A stretch of DNA of 6,438 bases. It comes from an uncultured Campylobacter sp. (GTDB lineage: Bacteria > Campylobacterota > Campylobacteria > Campylobacterales > Campylobacteraceae). The stretch is from assembly GCF_938045405.1 (NCBI RefSeq), contig NZ_CALIMW010000243.1:1-6438 (forward strand). Reading direction: 5' to 3'. Below the pieces are notes generated by a model. The model did not search any database. It was given only the letters and a program-made list of their open reading frames with translations, and was not told the origin of the DNA. Below are positions 5,568-6,438 of this stretch, piece after piece (positions within the stretch are counted from its first letter, which is position 1; each line of letters opens with the position of its first letter). The position numbers and the translations under genes were made by a program.

Positions 5568-5946
5568 TTACATCGCTTACGCGCTTTGGTTTTTAGGTGC
5601 GTTTTCGTGGATCGCAGCTATGCCGATCGGAGGCGGACTGCATAGAATTTATTGCGGTAAATTTATCAGCGGATTTGCTCAAATCGCGCTATTTTGGCTA
5701 GGGAGCTTTACACTATGGTTTTTGGTGGGCTTTTTGTTTTGGGCGATTTGGGGAATTTGGATTTTGCTAGACATATTTTTCGTAGGAATTTGGGTAGAAG
5801 ATTTAAATGCTTTTGCAAGCGAGACAGAGGAGGACGACTACGAGGGGCGTCTGAAAAAGGTCGATGCGCTTTATGAGCTGTATCAAAAAGGCGCGATTTC
5901 CAAAGAGGAATTCGAAGCGCGAAAAGAAATTTTAATGAGAGATTAA
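5554..5946 (+). CDS. TM2-domain membrane protein with C-terminal SHOCT domain
   Basis: This 130-residue protein combines two recognisable modules. The N-terminal part resembles the TM2 domain: a hydrophobic helix at about 7-25, the hallmark GGGLHRIYCGKFISGFAQI at 26-44, and further hydrophobic, Trp-rich helices up to about residue 80. After an acidic linker (SETEEDDYE) comes a SHOCT-like segment at about 100-127, with the pattern L-x6-LYELYQKGAISKEEFEARK. SHOCT segments are short helical hairpins often found at the ends of membrane proteins and thought to mediate oligomerisation. The function is unknown. The start has a strong AAGGAG four bases upstream and lies inside the end of lspA, and hemJ follows after ten bases, so it belongs to this operon. 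Confidence 0.85.
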   Translation: MKRNNYIAYALWFLGAFSWIAAMPIGGGLHRIYCGKFISGFAQIALFWLGSFTLWFLVGFLFWAIWGIWILLDIFFVGIWVEDLNAFASETEEDDYEGRLKKVDALYELYQKGAISKEEFEARKEILMRD

Positions 5947-5956
5947 GGAGGCTAAA

Positions 5957-6397
5957 ATGAGTTACTATTGGTTTAAATTTATCCATTTTGCAGGCTTTAT
6001 TTCATGGATGGCGATGCTGTTTTACATGCCGCGCTTGTATGTATATCACGCTGAAAATTTAGACAAGCCGGATTTCGTAAAGGTCGTTAAAAAGATGGAG
6101 CGGATGCTGTATCACGCGATCGGTTGGATAGCAATGGCGGTGACGGTTTTTAGCGGCGTGATGCTTATCATTTTAAATCCTGGGCTTATGAAAATGGGAT
6201 ATTTTCATATAAAATTACTAGCCGGAGTTTTGCTAATCTGTTATCATTTGTGGCTGTATTATTATATGTATAAATTTGAAAAAAACGAGTGTCACAGGAG
6301 CGGAAAATACTTCCGTGCGATCAACGAAGGCCCTACGATCATAATGTTTATAATACTTTATGCAATGCTAATAATGCCGAATTTACCGAGCAACTAG
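5957..6397 (+). CDS. hemJ: Protoporphyrinogen IX oxidase, HemJ family
   Basis: HemJ oxidises protoporphyrinogen IX to protoporphyrin IX in the penultimate step of heme synthesis, in the inner membrane. The 146-residue length and four hydrophobic segments (about 6-28, 53-73, 83-104, 126-141) match the family. Visible conserved features are His10 in helix 1 (a likely heme ligand), MPRLYVYH at 24-31, the HIKLLAG stretch with Lys86, and FRAINEGPT at 119-127. The ATG follows a near-perfect ribosome site AAGGAGG by five bases. It ends in TAG. It is the last visible gene of the operon, and no terminator is seen in the 41 bases left. The link to lspA and glmM recalls the C. jejuni arrangement, though I rely on memory for that. 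Confidence 0.92.
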   Translation: MSYYWFKFIHFAGFISWMAMLFYMPRLYVYHAENLDKPDFVKVVKKMERMLYHAIGWIAMAVTVFSGVMLIILNPGLMKMGYFHIKLLAGVLLICYHLWLYYYMYKFEKNECHRSGKYFRAINEGPTIIMFIILYAMLIMPNLPSN

Positions 6398-6426
6398 CCC
6401 GTTTTGATAAAAATTTAATTAAAATT

Positions 6427-6436
6427 TGCATAAAAT
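6427..6436 (+). promoter_or_regulatory. Possible promoter at the right edge
   Basis: TAAAAT at 6431-6436, with TG shortly upstream (TTTGCATAAAAT) and AT-rich sequence before it, could be a -10 box for a gene beyond the window. The evidence is weak because the context is cut off. Confidence 0.22.
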
Positions 6437-6438
6437 TA

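Noticed and set aside
5708..5986. 92-codon minus-strand frame opposite the TM2-SHOCT gene
   Set aside because: It overlaps the antisense strand of two well-supported genes and has no family resemblance.

Overview
The window looks like chromosome from a Campylobacter species of the moderately GC-rich kind (the C. gracilis, C. showae and C. rectus type). The reasons are the protein character of GlmM, LspA, HemJ and RF1, the mix of roughly 50% GC genes with very AT-rich spacers, and the abundance of AAATTT-type words in those spacers. I cannot fix the species by eye.

Left part, minus strand. Bases 1-350 are an AT-rich gene-poor stretch that may hold the last codons of a gene entering from the left. 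It also contains a good terminator for the next gene, a two-domain universal stress protein (351-1196). Between that gene and prfA lies about 950 bp without an intact gene. Inside it, at 1486-1743, I read an 85-residue SemiSWEET sugar transporter that is complete except for one amber codon. That codon sits where the family's substrate-binding tryptophan belongs. A C8 tract lies further upstream of it.

Middle, minus strand. rpsT (ribosomal protein S20) and prfA (release factor 1) form a two-gene translation operon, with a TATAAT promoter before rpsT and a small hairpin across the rpsT stop codon. The 152 bp between rpsT and glmM is a divergent promoter region.

Right part, plus strand. glmM (amino-sugar and peptidoglycan precursor synthesis), a possible 37-codon mini-gene, lspA (lipoprotein signal peptidase), a TM2-SHOCT membrane protein and hemJ (protoporphyrinogen oxidase) are packed tightly with overlaps. 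They read as one envelope and heme operon from a promoter at about 3633.

The most notable items are the amber-interrupted SemiSWEET gene, the mini-ORF that bridges glmM and lspA with 8-base overlaps at both ends, and the dense RAATTY words in the spacers. I saw no mobile element, CRISPR array, tRNA or rRNA, and no clearly new multi-gene system.
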